Source: a virus. Taken from it: a stretch of 33,979 nt of DNA. The position numbers were made by a program, and so were the translations under genes. Where the stretch lies: IMG/VR virus record IMGVR_UViG_3300030000_000661, positions 1 to 33,979 of that record; one strand, written 5' to 3'. This document shows, in pieces, positions 7,106 through 13,704 of the stretch. How positions within the stretch are numbered: position 1 is the stretch's first letter; each line of letters opens with the position of its first letter. The notes beneath the pieces were generated by a model that saw only the letters and a program-made list of their open reading frames with translations, ran no database searches and was not told where the DNA came from.

Positions 7106-8041
7106 CTAGTCTTCAGTTATCAGCTTGTAGGTGGCAAGCTCCCGATCCGTAAGTGGTTGGATTCGTACGTACTTCATGGTTTTGAGACGCACCTCCATCC
7201 CTAGCCGATACTGCTGAATCTTGCTGTACTGCTGCTTGTTGTAGCTGATCTTGTGCTTAGCGCGGTCGCTACGAATATAGATTGCGCCATTTTCCTTTAG
7301 GTCAGTAATCGTACCGAACAGCGTAACAACTTCAGGTTTCAGCGTTTCAAAAATCGATAATTTTTCATGGGCTGCACGCACTGCTTCTAGCGATCCGCCC
7401 CACTTATAGACCTTTGAGTTAGGTGCGGGCCAAGTCAATTCAGCACCGATCGACTGCCTTTCAAGAACACCTAGCATTTCGCTCAGAGATTTAGTCGCCT
7501 GAACGCCAATGACAGTTACTAGCTCCCTAATCTTTTCAGGAGATGGAGCGCTCAACACATCAAATATTTGCTCAAGCGCGCCTTCCATCGGAGAGTCTCC
7601 AGTTGTGTCCGGGGTAATATTCCCCGCAAACATCAATCGGGTTGATCCGAATGCGAGGCCGGACAAGCGAAGGTCTATCTCTCGTGCCATATCCTCCGGT
7701 ATTCCCCGCGAGGGCGAGATTCCATGCCTTAGATGGAAGGCGGCGTGCGCTAAGGCACCATTAAACTTATCGGCGAGCTTGGATAGCAGTCGAAGCGGAA
7801 TGCTTCCGTCCATGCGCATGCCTACGAGCCTGAGCTCGACTACCTCGTGTTGAAGCGCACACTTCGCCTGGCGAAGCTCCTGCTGCAGCTCTTCTTGGTG
7901 CGTTTTCCATGAATTAAGGGCGAGTTGAACCGAAAACCTTCCAGGCGATTCCTGGAGGATTTTGCTATCTCGATCAATGAATTGATCCACTTGAGCTAGC
8001 TGACGCTCAAGCCAATCGATTCGATTCGCCTGCTCAGTCAT
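7106..8041 (-). CDS. Unrecognised 311-residue partner in the cI operon (rexB-like position)
   Basis: 311 residues. Residues ~5-65 are a predicted coiled coil (WLERQLAQVDQFIDRDSKIL onward). Residues ~68-140 form an alpha/beta segment with VELRLVGMRMDGSIPLRLL and LRLSGLAFGSTRLMFAGN. The C-terminus (~238-300: LFGTITDLKENGAIYIRSD...YRLGMEVRLKTM) looks like a small beta-barrel. No signal peptide or membrane helix, so cytoplasmic. Its ATG overlaps the stop of the nucleotidyltransferase gene by four bases, implying co-translation and probably a complex. It is last in the cI operon, between cI and pL, where lambda has the exclusion gene rexB, although the protein is unrelated to RexB. Function unknown. 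Confidence 0.8.
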   Translation of the reverse strand: MTEQANRIDWLERQLAQVDQFIDRDSKILQESPGRFSVQLALNSWKTHQEELQQELRQAKCALQHEVVELRLVGMRMDGSIPLRLLSKLADKFNGALAHAAFHLRHGISPSRGIPEDMAREIDLRLSGLAFGSTRLMFAGNITPDTTGDSPMEGALEQIFDVLSAPSPEKIRELVTVIGVQATKSLSEMLGVLERQSIGAELTWPAPNSKVYKWGGSLEAVRAAHEKLSIFETLKPEVVTLFGTITDLKENGAIYIRSDRAKHKISYNKQQYSKIQQYRLGMEVRLKTMKYVRIQPLTDRELATYKLITED

Positions 8042-8499
8042 AAGTTAACCCTCACGGCTGCCAATCCCTTTGGAGTCCGCTCATCTCTTTGAGTGCCAAA
8101 TTTCTGAGTCCAAAAATCTAGTCCTTCCCTATCCTCCAGCCGGACCGGAAAAACGTGCAACTTAAAGCGGGATTTGACGGTGCGCGTATCGAATAATCCA
8201 TTGAGAACAGGCTTCGCAGATTCAGAAATAGAGTCAATTGTTTCCGAGTCGAAGACCAACAAAATGTCGATGTCGTCCGGCTCGGGCTTTTCACACATGA
8301 ATGATCCGTCAAGCCATGCGAAGCCACTGAAACCGGTAGATTCAAGCATTTCTAAGTATACGCGCAGGGCGCCAAAAAGCCCCGGCCGCCTGACGGATTC
8401 AGGGAATCTGTCGACAGTTAGGGCTTTAAGTTCTTCAAGGGTATACGGATGGATTCCCTCGCCGAGAAGCGGGGTGTAGTCAATTTTTTCTTGGTTCAT
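8038..8499 (-). CDS. MNT-type nucleotidyltransferase in the cI operon (rexA-like position)
   Basis: 153 residues with the core motif of the polymerase-beta nucleotidyltransferase superfamily: WLDGSF (Gly65-Ser66), ten residues later Asp76-Ile-Asp78 in PDDIDILLVF. It resembles the small DUF6932-type enzymes (from memory). The third acidic residue usual on the next strand is not obvious; that strand reads FKLHVFPV with a His, so activity is uncertain. Such enzymes transfer nucleotides to proteins or RNA and occur in toxin-antitoxin and defence modules. It overlaps cI by 20 bases and the 311-residue gene by four, so all three form one transcript made in the lysogen. Confidence 0.75.
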   Translation of the reverse strand: MNQEKIDYTPLLGEGIHPYTLEELKALTVDRFPESVRRPGLFGALRVYLEMLESTGFSGFAWLDGSFMCEKPEPDDIDILLVFDSETIDSISESAKPVLNGLFDTRTVKSRFKLHVFPVRLEDREGLDFWTQKFGTQRDERTPKGLAAVRVNL

Positions 8500-8938
8500 C
8501 GTTAGGCATCAAAAGGTCCATTGCCTGCTTGAGCTTCAGAGCTTGCTCCTCAGTCATCCCTAGCATCCTGCTTGCCATCTCATCTACCGCCATCCGATGT
8601 CCTGGGCTCACCCGGGAATACAGATCGTTCTTCTGGTATTCGCTACTGGAATAGATATTTGCCACATCGGCAATCTCTTCAGCTAAACGCTTGCTGTACA
8701 GCTCAGCCGGTATGCCGAAAAGCTTATAGATTCCGACCGCGATGTCTTTGTTTAGAGCAAGCCGACCATTCAGGTAATTGCTGAACGACCCTTGATTCAT
8801 CCCAAGGGCAGCCCCGGCCATTTCTTGGGTAACCCTCTTTTCTTTAGGGCGCGAGAAATTCTCCTGGAGCACCAGGGCCTTTAGAGCTGCGCATTCTGCC
8901 AGCTCCCAGTCTTCTAGCTTCCGCTTTTCTTTGCTCAT
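8480..8938 (-). CDS. cI: CI-type repressor without a self-cleavage domain
   Basis: 152 residues. The N-terminal ~95 residues match the HTH domain of Pseudomonas prophage CI proteins (LEDWELAECAALKAL, then VTQEMAGAALGMNQGSFSNY with the recognition helix at ~47-58). CI proteins of this type usually run ~230-260 residues and end in an S24/LexA-like protease with a Ser-Lys dyad. Here the C-terminal 55 residues are a short helical segment (VDEMASRMLGMTEEQALKLK) with no such domain, so RecA-stimulated self-cleavage is not expected. The ATG has no ribosome site because the predicted pRM transcript starts almost on it. It is divergent from cro across three operators. Confidence 0.88.
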   Translation of the reverse strand: MSKEKRKLEDWELAECAALKALVLQENFSRPKEKRVTQEMAGAALGMNQGSFSNYLNGRLALNKDIAVGIYKLFGIPAELYSKRLAEEIADVANIYSSSEYQKNDLYSRVSPGHRMAVDEMASRMLGMTEEQALKLKQAMDLLMPNDEPRKN

Positions 8939-8946
8939 GATGGCCG

Positions 8947-9017
8947 AGTGTATTTCCGTAGGTATTGGCTAACAAATTCCTTGGGCATTGATTTAATTAA
9001 ATGCCTGAGGCAATAAT
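8947..9017. promoter_or_regulatory. pRM/pR with three operators (OR region)
   Basis: Three related 11-base sites: 8953-8963 TTCCGTAGGTA, 8977-8987 TTCCTTGGGCA and 9002-9012 TGCCTGAGGCA (a perfect palindrome), with centres 24 and 25 bases apart. Leftward pRM: -35 TTGTTA (complement of 8970-8975), 17-base spacer, -10 TACACT (complement of 8947-8952), giving a start at about 8940, so the cI message is leaderless or nearly so. Rightward pR: -35 TTGATT (8988-8993), 18-base spacer, -10 AATAAT (9012-9017). The layout copies the three-site lambda OR. Confidence 0.8.
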
Positions 9018-9044
9018 TGGTGTGCGAACTACGGAGGAATGGCA

Positions 9045-9245
9045 ATGAGCCGAATCCCGCTATCTCAATTTGCGGAAAAAAATGGGCAAACAAAGACCGC
9101 AGTTTTGCTCGGAATGACCCAGGGCGCTCTCAATAAGGCATTGCGGGTCGGTCGAGATGTGTACGTGACGGACATGGGTGACGGGAAGTTCAAGGCCGAG
9201 GAGATAAGGCCGTTCCCGCGTCAGGTTCAACGCCTCCGAAACTAA
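9045..9245 (+). CDS. cro: Cro-family repressor
   Basis: 66 residues from the ATG at 9045, chosen over the ATG at 9039 because GGAGG (9033-9037) is seven bases from the former and only one from the latter. It resembles lambda Cro: IPLSQFAEKNGQTKTAVLLG, then MTQGALNKALRVGRDVYVT (helix-turn-helix at ~16-38), and a basic C-terminus. First gene of pR. It would bind the same operators with a different preference and turn down pRM after induction. Confidence 0.88.
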   Translation: MSRIPLSQFAEKNGQTKTAVLLGMTQGALNKALRVGRDVYVTDMGDGKFKAEEIRPFPRQVQRLRN

Positions 9246-9283
9246 GCGTCACCCAGTTTGGCCGGTTCATAGACATAGTTTCG

Positions 9284-9299
9284 CCCACACATTAGTGGG
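9284..9299 (+). other. Short hairpin between cro and the CII-like gene
   Basis: CCCAC pairs with GTGGG around ACATTA. It lies where lambda places nutR and tR1. No clear boxA was found next to it and no T-run follows, so its role (boxB-like or RNA stability) is open. Confidence 0.3.
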
Positions 9300-9330
9300 G
9301 CTCCACGGAAACAAAATTGAGGTTTTACGA

Positions 9331-9753
9331 ATGGAAGATTTCTTGAGGGCTTGCCACTCCACCGTTAAGGAAAGCGGTGCAGAAGAGCTGGCCGGGAAGA
9401 TGTGCTTGGCGCACGTGAGCCTGCTTCAGCGCTCAAACCCGGATAACGCGGCGCATCATCTGACGATTGAGCACCTGTTCGGGATTTTGCTGCACACCGG
9501 CGACATGCGCCCGTTGACGTGCCTTGCCAATCAATTTGGATTCGACCTTGTAGCGCGGATAGCCCCCCCACCAAAGGCGCTGACCAAATCAATGATCCAT
9601 GTGGGTAAGGAAGTCGCAGACCTGACCATCGCAGTTCATCAGGCCCTGGATGATAACCATGTCTCGAGCCAGGAAAAGACCGAGATCATTGCCGAAATTG
9701 GTCATGTCCGGGAAAGCCTGGCAGTGATGGAAGAGTCGGTAAAAGCGGCATAA
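9331..9753 (+). CDS. CII-like phage regulatory protein (CP76 family)
   Basis: 140 residues starting MEDFLRACHSTVKESG; the start follows GAGG, and the family normally begins at this motif. Matches the Phage_CP76/CII-like family: a helical N-terminus (LAHVSLLQRSNPDN, HLTIEHLFGILLHTGD) and a helical coiled C-terminus. In related phages it acts in the lysis-lysogeny decision or as an early activator. It follows cro in the rightward early operon and is closed by a hairpin. Confidence 0.8.
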   Translation: MEDFLRACHSTVKESGAEELAGKMCLAHVSLLQRSNPDNAAHHLTIEHLFGILLHTGDMRPLTCLANQFGFDLVARIAPPPKALTKSMIHVGKEVADLTIAVHQALDDNHVSSQEKTEIIAEIGHVRESLAVMEESVKAA

Positions 9754-9769
9754 GTAGCAGGCATAAAAA

Positions 9770-9792
9770 AACCGCCTGGCAGGGCGGTTCTT
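9770..9792 (+). terminator. Hairpin terminator after the CII-like gene
   Basis: AACCGCC (9770-9776) pairs with GGCGGTT (9783-9789), followed by CTTCT and preceded by a run of A, so it is stronger on the minus strand and moderate rightward. It separates the regulator from the replication genes and would need antitermination to pass. Confidence 0.6.
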
Positions 9793-9823
9793 CTAACAAC
9801 TTGTAAAACACTGTGGGGCGATT

Positions 9824-9952
9824 ATGAGCATGACTTCTACCCCTGGCAATACCTATGGCGACGCAACAGCTCTTCGAAGGTCGCGAGAGGTGTCGCAACA
9901 CCCAGATCTGGCCCCTGTATCCAACCCAAAGCTTCAAGGAAGTTTGCTGTGA
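9824..9952 (+). CDS. 42-residue ORF coupled to the replication gene O
   Basis: ATG at 9824 with GGGG a few bases upstream; reads MSMTSTPGNTYGDATALRRS... and ends in TGA that overlaps the GTG start of the next gene as GTGA (9949-9952). The exact overlap suggests translational coupling. Polar, no motif seen. It may be a leader gene setting the level of the initiator. Confidence 0.5.
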   Translation: MSMTSTPGNTYGDATALRRSREVSQHPDLAPVSNPKLQGSLL

Positions 9953-10722
9953 GCGTCCAAGCAATGTCGTGGGCTCTCTCATTGCCCATCCAGTCACTGA
10001 AAGACTCCAGCGCCCGGCATGTATTGCTGTGCCTGGCCAACTACGCCAGTTCGAACGGCGTCGGCGCTTTTCCGTCGGCCAAAACGCTCACTGACGATAC
10101 CGGGCTCTCCGAGCGTACGGTGCGAATCAAACTGGATCTACTGGAGGAGCTCGGGTTCATCGTTCGCGGGAATCAGGCTCTAGCCGCCGTGTATATCGAT
10201 CGGAATGACCGTCGCCCAGTTGTTTATGACTTGATGATCAAGCGGGGTGCAGTAGTTACACCCCGTGATGACAGAACGGGGTGCAGCCTTGAACAGAGCG
10301 GGGTGCAGCCTACGACAGAACGGGGTGCAGCCACTGCACCCAATACATCATCTAACCATCAATTAACCGAAGAGCAGCAGCGCGAGCTCGCGGAATTGAT
10401 TGCCGAGCAAGATCGCCAGGCCCTGGAATCGCAAGATGATCGCCAGCGCTTCGCCATGTTCGCCGACTTCGTTCCGCCCGAAGAGGCGTTGCAGACTCAA
10501 CTGAAAATCGCGGGCCTGCCAGTCGACTCGATGACCGACGAACTGCTGGCAGGTTTCAAAGGTTTCTTCGTCGCCAAAAGCTCCGTTCTCGATACCGCTG
10601 CTGGCTGGTGTTTCAAGCTGGCCGGCTGGATCAAGCGAGAGCGCGCGCAAGCCGCTGGCACTGTCGGCAGCGATGAAGGCTCGGCCGGTGATGACTGGGC
10701 TGCGAAAGGAGTACGCCTGTGA
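9949..10722 (+). CDS. O: Replication initiator, lambda O-like
   Basis: 257 residues from GTG, preceded by AAGGAAG. Residues ~1-72 form a winged HTH (FPSAKTLTDDTGLSERTVRI, then KLDLLEELGFI) of the type used by phage replication initiators. Residues ~85-120 are encoded by the iterons and are probably a flexible linker. The C-terminal half (~160-240) is helical and resembles the DnaT/O C-terminal region that contacts the helicase loader. The next gene starts within its stop codon and is the P-like loader, completing an O-P pair as in lambda. Confidence 0.85.
   Translation: MSVQAMSWALSLPIQSLKDSSARHVLLCLANYASSNGVGAFPSAKTLTDDTGLSERTVRIKLDLLEELGFIVRGNQALAAVYIDRNDRRPVVYDLMIKRGAVVTPRDDRTGCSLEQSGVQPTTERGAATAPNTSSNHQLTEEQQRELAELIAEQDRQALESQDDRQRFAMFADFVPPEEALQTQLKIAGLPVDSMTDELLAGFKGFFVAKSSVLDTAAGWCFKLAGWIKRERAQAAGTVGSDEGSAGDDWAAKGVRL
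10243..10375 (+). repeat. Iteron replication origin inside O
   Basis: CGGGGTGCAG occurs four times in direct orientation at 10243, 10277, 10299 and 10321. The last three sit in an 18-base repeat ACAGARCGGGGTGCAGCC (10271, 10293, 10315) with an exact 22-base period, two helical turns. Immediately after comes an AT-rich stretch (~10340-10375) that could melt. Iterons in the middle of O followed by AT-rich DNA is the layout of lambda ori. Confidence 0.8.
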
Positions 10723-11405
10723 ACAGATCAAACAAGCCTGTCGCCGTAGGTGAACTGGTTGCTCGCCGCCGATCTGATCCAACCTATCAGGGTCCCGAGC
10801 AATCGTCGGCGGTTGTCGTTGTTGACCCTGCAACGCGGGCGGTAATTGATGACCTGTTCCTGCGCTTACGTGGTGCCTGCGGTGCCTGGCGGCAGTCCTG
10901 GCCAACAGAGACCGTAATGGCCGCTTCGAAGCTGGAGTGGCTGGGCGAGTTCATGCGTTCGGGCATCACGCGGATGGAGCAGATCGATCACGGGATGCGC
11001 GTGGTAAGCGCAAGCAAGTCGGCGTTCGTGCCTGCCCCTGGCGTGTTTGTCAGTTGGTGCTTTGCCCCTGAAGGCCTGGGCCTGCCCAGTGTTGAATCTG
11101 CTTACGCCCAGGCATTGCGCAACTGTCACCCCGCCATGCGCAACTGCTCGAAGTGGTATCACCCGGCGGTGTACCACGCTACCGCAGCGGCCGGCTTCCA
11201 CAGCTTGCCGCTTCTCTCTCGGGAACTGGGCCTGGCCAGCTTCGAAAAACACTACCTCAACCAATGTCGGCTGATTTGGCAGGGCCATGACCTGGCACCT
11301 GTCCCTGTTGCTGAGCTTCCTGCCCCGAAACCCAAAATCACCCCGGACATTGGCAACAAAGCCTTGGCCGAACTGCGCGCACGCCGCGCCGGAGTATCCC
11401 TATGA
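10719..11405 (+). CDS. P: Replication protein P-like helicase loader
   Basis: 228 residues, overlapping O by four bases. It matches the lambda replication protein P family: an N-terminal region VIDDLFLRLRGACGAWRQSW, then KLEWLGEFMRSGI, and the typical C-terminal ending ALAELRARRAG. In lambda, P recruits the host DnaB helicase to O-bound origin DNA. The gene order ori/O, P fits. A Cys/Trp/His-rich middle (CHPAMRNCSKWYHPAVYHA) looks well conserved for the family. Confidence 0.8.
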   Translation: MNRSNKPVAVGELVARRRSDPTYQGPEQSSAVVVVDPATRAVIDDLFLRLRGACGAWRQSWPTETVMAASKLEWLGEFMRSGITRMEQIDHGMRVVSASKSAFVPAPGVFVSWCFAPEGLGLPSVESAYAQALRNCHPAMRNCSKWYHPAVYHATAAAGFHSLPLLSRELGLASFEKHYLNQCRLIWQGHDLAPVPVAELPAPKPKITPDIGNKALAELRARRAGVSL

Positions 11406-11626
11406 GCGCACTCAATACCCAGGTGTCCGGTGACCACTACAAATCCCTGACTATTCAGCCCATTGAGTACATTCACGCAAACAACATCCCTTTCGCCGAG
11501 GGGAGCGTGATCAAGTACGTGACCCGGTGGCGCGACAAGGGAGGCCTGGCTGATCTGGAAAAGGCCAAGCACTTCCTCGAGTTGCTGATTGAGCTCGAAG
11601 AGAAAGCGATGGTTGCACCGGCATGA
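11402..11626 (+). CDS. DUF3310 small protein
   Basis: 74 residues with the DUF3310 signature near the start (VSGDHYKSLTIQPIEYI) and VIKYVTRWRDKGG followed by DLEKAKHFLELLI. The family occurs in many phages; T7 gene 1.7, a nucleotide kinase, carries such a domain, so a role in nucleotide metabolism is possible but unproven here. Four-base overlaps with both P upstream and the recombinase downstream. Confidence 0.8.
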   Translation: MSALNTQVSGDHYKSLTIQPIEYIHANNIPFAEGSVIKYVTRWRDKGGLADLEKAKHFLELLIELEEKAMVAPA

Positions 11627-12951
11627 GCACCAAAATCCAAACTTTGACCGTGAAGCTCTCGGACGCCGAGATTGGGCGAAACGCCAAGCTCGAGCACGTG
11701 CGCGACTTGCGGGATGCCGGGCACCCGGCATTGCACTTTCGGTTCGCAAAAAATCGCACCTGCGGCTCCTGGTACTTGCTCAACAAGCGCCGATGGCACC
11801 GCATCGGCGCCTTCCCTGACCTGAACACCAAGCAGGTGCTCGCGGCCTTGCCTGCGATTCGCCTGCGGGTGGCGGCTGACGGCGCGGCCAGCGTCTCCGG
11901 CTGGGTGACCGTGGGCGAGCTGCTCGACTGGTTTGGCGATCGCATGGCCAAGTCGCGCGCGCTTTCGGAAAAGCGTCGGGCCGCCGGCAAATCAGCGATC
12001 AGCTGCCAGCTCAAGCCGCGCCTGAACGACCTGCTGCTGCGCGACGTCAGCGCGCAGACCCTGGACCAGTTGCTGATGTGGCCGGCCCAGGCCGAACTGT
12101 CGTTGTCCTACGTCCAGCAGCTCTACCGGCTGCTCGCCGTGGCCTTCCGGCAGGCCCGCAAGCTGGACCTGATCCCGGTCAACCCGATGGCGGAGCTCAA
12201 GTTCGTCAACTTCACCACGGCTCGCATCCTGCCCAAGCCTGCGCGGCTGCGGGACGTCCAGTTACCTGAACTGGTGCAGCTATTGGCCGAGCGCTTCTAC
12301 AGTGCACCGGGCGACGCCATGCTGGCCTTGATGATGCTGTGCCATGGCACGCGGATCGGCGAGACGCGACAGGCGCGTTGGGCCGACATTGCTCTGCCGG
12401 AGCGCGAGTGGTTCCTGCCGGCCGATCACACCAAGAGCAAAACCGAGCTGCGGGTGCCGCTGACCGACCAGGTGATTGCGCTGCTGCAGCGCTACCGTGA
12501 TCGCCAGGCCGTCCAGGGCTACGAGGGCCAGTTCCTGTTTCCGTCGCGCCGTGGCAAGCCGCTGAGTGATAACCAGGCCAGCGCGGTGTTCACGCGGCTG
12601 GGGCAGGGCGCCTGGACCAGCCACGACCTGCGCAAGGTGGCCCGCACTGCCTGGACTGACCTGGGCGTCGACGGGCACATCGGCGAGATGCTGCTCAACC
12701 ACTCTCTGGGCAAGATCGCCTCTACCTACATCAACACCCAGGCCAAGGAGCAGCGTCGACTCGCCCTGGTCAAGTGGCACACCTGGTTAGATCAGCGCGG
12801 CTTTCAGGCGATCCATGAGCAGACAGGCGTTAGATCTGAAGATTCGCAAAACCTCGTAGACGCCTTGAATGGCGGGGCCTGCGAGGCATTCCCACAATTT
12901 GTTAAGGGCGAGGTTTTAAAACATGCAGAAACGACAGGGGCCTGGCTTTAA
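11623..12951 (+). CDS. Second tyrosine recombinase, within the replication operon
   Basis: 442 residues. N-terminal DUF4102-like region (HPALHFRFAKNRTCGSWYLL, residues ~35-55), core-binding domain (~85-190), catalytic domain (~205-385). All catalytic residues are visible: Arg ~244 in GTRIGETRQARW, Lys in TKSKTELRVPL, His ~334/Arg ~337 in HDLRK, His in LNHSLGK and Tyr ~368 in STYI. It is coupled to DUF3310 rather than next to an att site, while a separate int/xis pair occupies the left end. It may resolve multimers, invert DNA or be an acquired integrase. The last ~50 residues (IHEQTGVRSEDSQNL onward) are less GC-biased and extend past the family end. Confidence 0.85.
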   Translation: MSTKIQTLTVKLSDAEIGRNAKLEHVRDLRDAGHPALHFRFAKNRTCGSWYLLNKRRWHRIGAFPDLNTKQVLAALPAIRLRVAADGAASVSGWVTVGELLDWFGDRMAKSRALSEKRRAAGKSAISCQLKPRLNDLLLRDVSAQTLDQLLMWPAQAELSLSYVQQLYRLLAVAFRQARKLDLIPVNPMAELKFVNFTTARILPKPARLRDVQLPELVQLLAERFYSAPGDAMLALMMLCHGTRIGETRQARWADIALPEREWFLPADHTKSKTELRVPLTDQVIALLQRYRDRQAVQGYEGQFLFPSRRGKPLSDNQASAVFTRLGQGAWTSHDLRKVARTAWTDLGVDGHIGEMLLNHSLGKIASTYINTQAKEQRRLALVKWHTWLDQRGFQAIHEQTGVRSEDSQNLVDALNGGACEAFPQFVKGEVLKHAETTGAWL

Positions 12952-13243
12952 GCGGGATCGGATCGAGCTTGAACCCTGCTCGATCTGCAAGGGTAGGGCG
13001 GTAGTGACGGGGGTGTTTTATGAGCTGGTTTGCACGGATTGCAACGGCTCAGGTTGGGTTGTTCAGGGGACCAAGTTGGTGCTTTCTGTCGACGAGTTGG
13101 TCACCCAATTGAGTTTCAAATTGCAGCAGGTACAGCGCGAAGTCTTGGCGTTAAAGACTCCTCCAACACCGATAGGGCCGCAGAGCCAATACGAGCAACC
13201 AAACCGCCTGGGAGCAGGCGGAACAAATTACACAGGGGATTGA
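12923..13243 (+). CDS. Small zinc-finger phage protein
   Basis: 106 residues overlapping the recombinase end by 29 bases. CSICKGRAVV and, ~18 residues on, CTDCNGSGWV form a Cys4 zinc centre like those of DnaJ (CxxCxGxG), followed by a helical segment and a polar tail. Found between replication and Q, where lambdoid phages carry nin-type zinc-binding genes. Possibly a nucleic-acid-binding accessory factor. Confidence 0.7.
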   Translation: MQKRQGPGFKRDRIELEPCSICKGRAVVTGVFYELVCTDCNGSGWVVQGTKLVLSVDELVTQLSFKLQQVQREVLALKTPPTPIGPQSQYEQPNRLGAGGTNYTGD

Positions 13244-13247
13244 GAGC

Positions 13248-13637
13248 ATGATGATTCGTAAGCCAGCTGGCCGGCCTTTGGGGGATACCGAATATCTGCT
13301 TGAACAGTGGGGCTGGTGGAGGATGGACGGGGCTGGGATGCCAAGTTACACATCGCCTACTCTCGCGCTGATGCGGCAGGCTACCGCTTATCCATCATCG
13401 AGCAAGAGCTACTGCATAACTGACGATTGGGCGACGGCTATCGATGGCGCGGTTGCGAGACTGGCTCATCGCGATCAGCAGATGGGGGACGTGATCTGGC
13501 TGTACTTTGGTGCAAAATGGCCCATGTTGCGAGTAGGAAAGCATTACGGGCTAAGTGAGGGAAAGACTAGGGAGTTAGTACGAGCAGGAGTAGCTTGGAT
13601 CGACTGCGTTGTTTGCCTGATGTATAGCGTCGCATGA
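13248..13637 (+). CDS. Q: Antiterminator Q-like protein
   Basis: 129 residues (ATG at 13248 or 13251). The C-terminal half carries an HTH-like region typical of phage Q/antitermination proteins: VIWLYFGAKWPMLRVGKHYG, then LSEGKTRELVRAGVAWID. Q binds near the late promoter and modifies RNA polymerase to read through terminators. It is the last early gene, directly before the late region, as expected, and the many hairpins inside the late operon fit a Q-dependent scheme. Confidence 0.75.
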   Translation: MMIRKPAGRPLGDTEYLLEQWGWWRMDGAGMPSYTSPTLALMRQATAYPSSSKSYCITDDWATAIDGAVARLAHRDQQMGDVIWLYFGAKWPMLRVGKHYGLSEGKTRELVRAGVAWIDCVVCLMYSVA

Positions 13638-13651
13638 AATGTTAACTGTAT

Positions 13652-13676
13652 ATCTGCCGAGCTCACGTCGGCAGAT
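13652..13676. terminator. Hairpin between Q and the cargo gene
   Basis: Perfect nine-base stem ATCTGCCGA/TCGGCAGAT with loop GCTCACG. Followed by GTTTGA on the plus strand and by ATACAG on the minus strand, so the T-tract is weak either way. It separates two convergent genes and may terminate both; a role near the late promoter is also possible. Confidence 0.55.
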
Positions 13677-13704
13677 GTTTGATGTGACTGTGGATGTTTT
13701 TTGA

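Noticed and set aside
8038-8499. CBASS-type cyclic-nucleotide synthase
   Set aside because: Only 153 residues, lacks the larger CD-NTase fold and has no effector or sensor genes beside it; MNT-type nucleotidyltransferase fits better.
10243-10330. Short regular repeats as a CRISPR array
   Set aside because: Period 22 with only 4-base spacers, inside the O gene, no cas genes: iterons of a replication origin.
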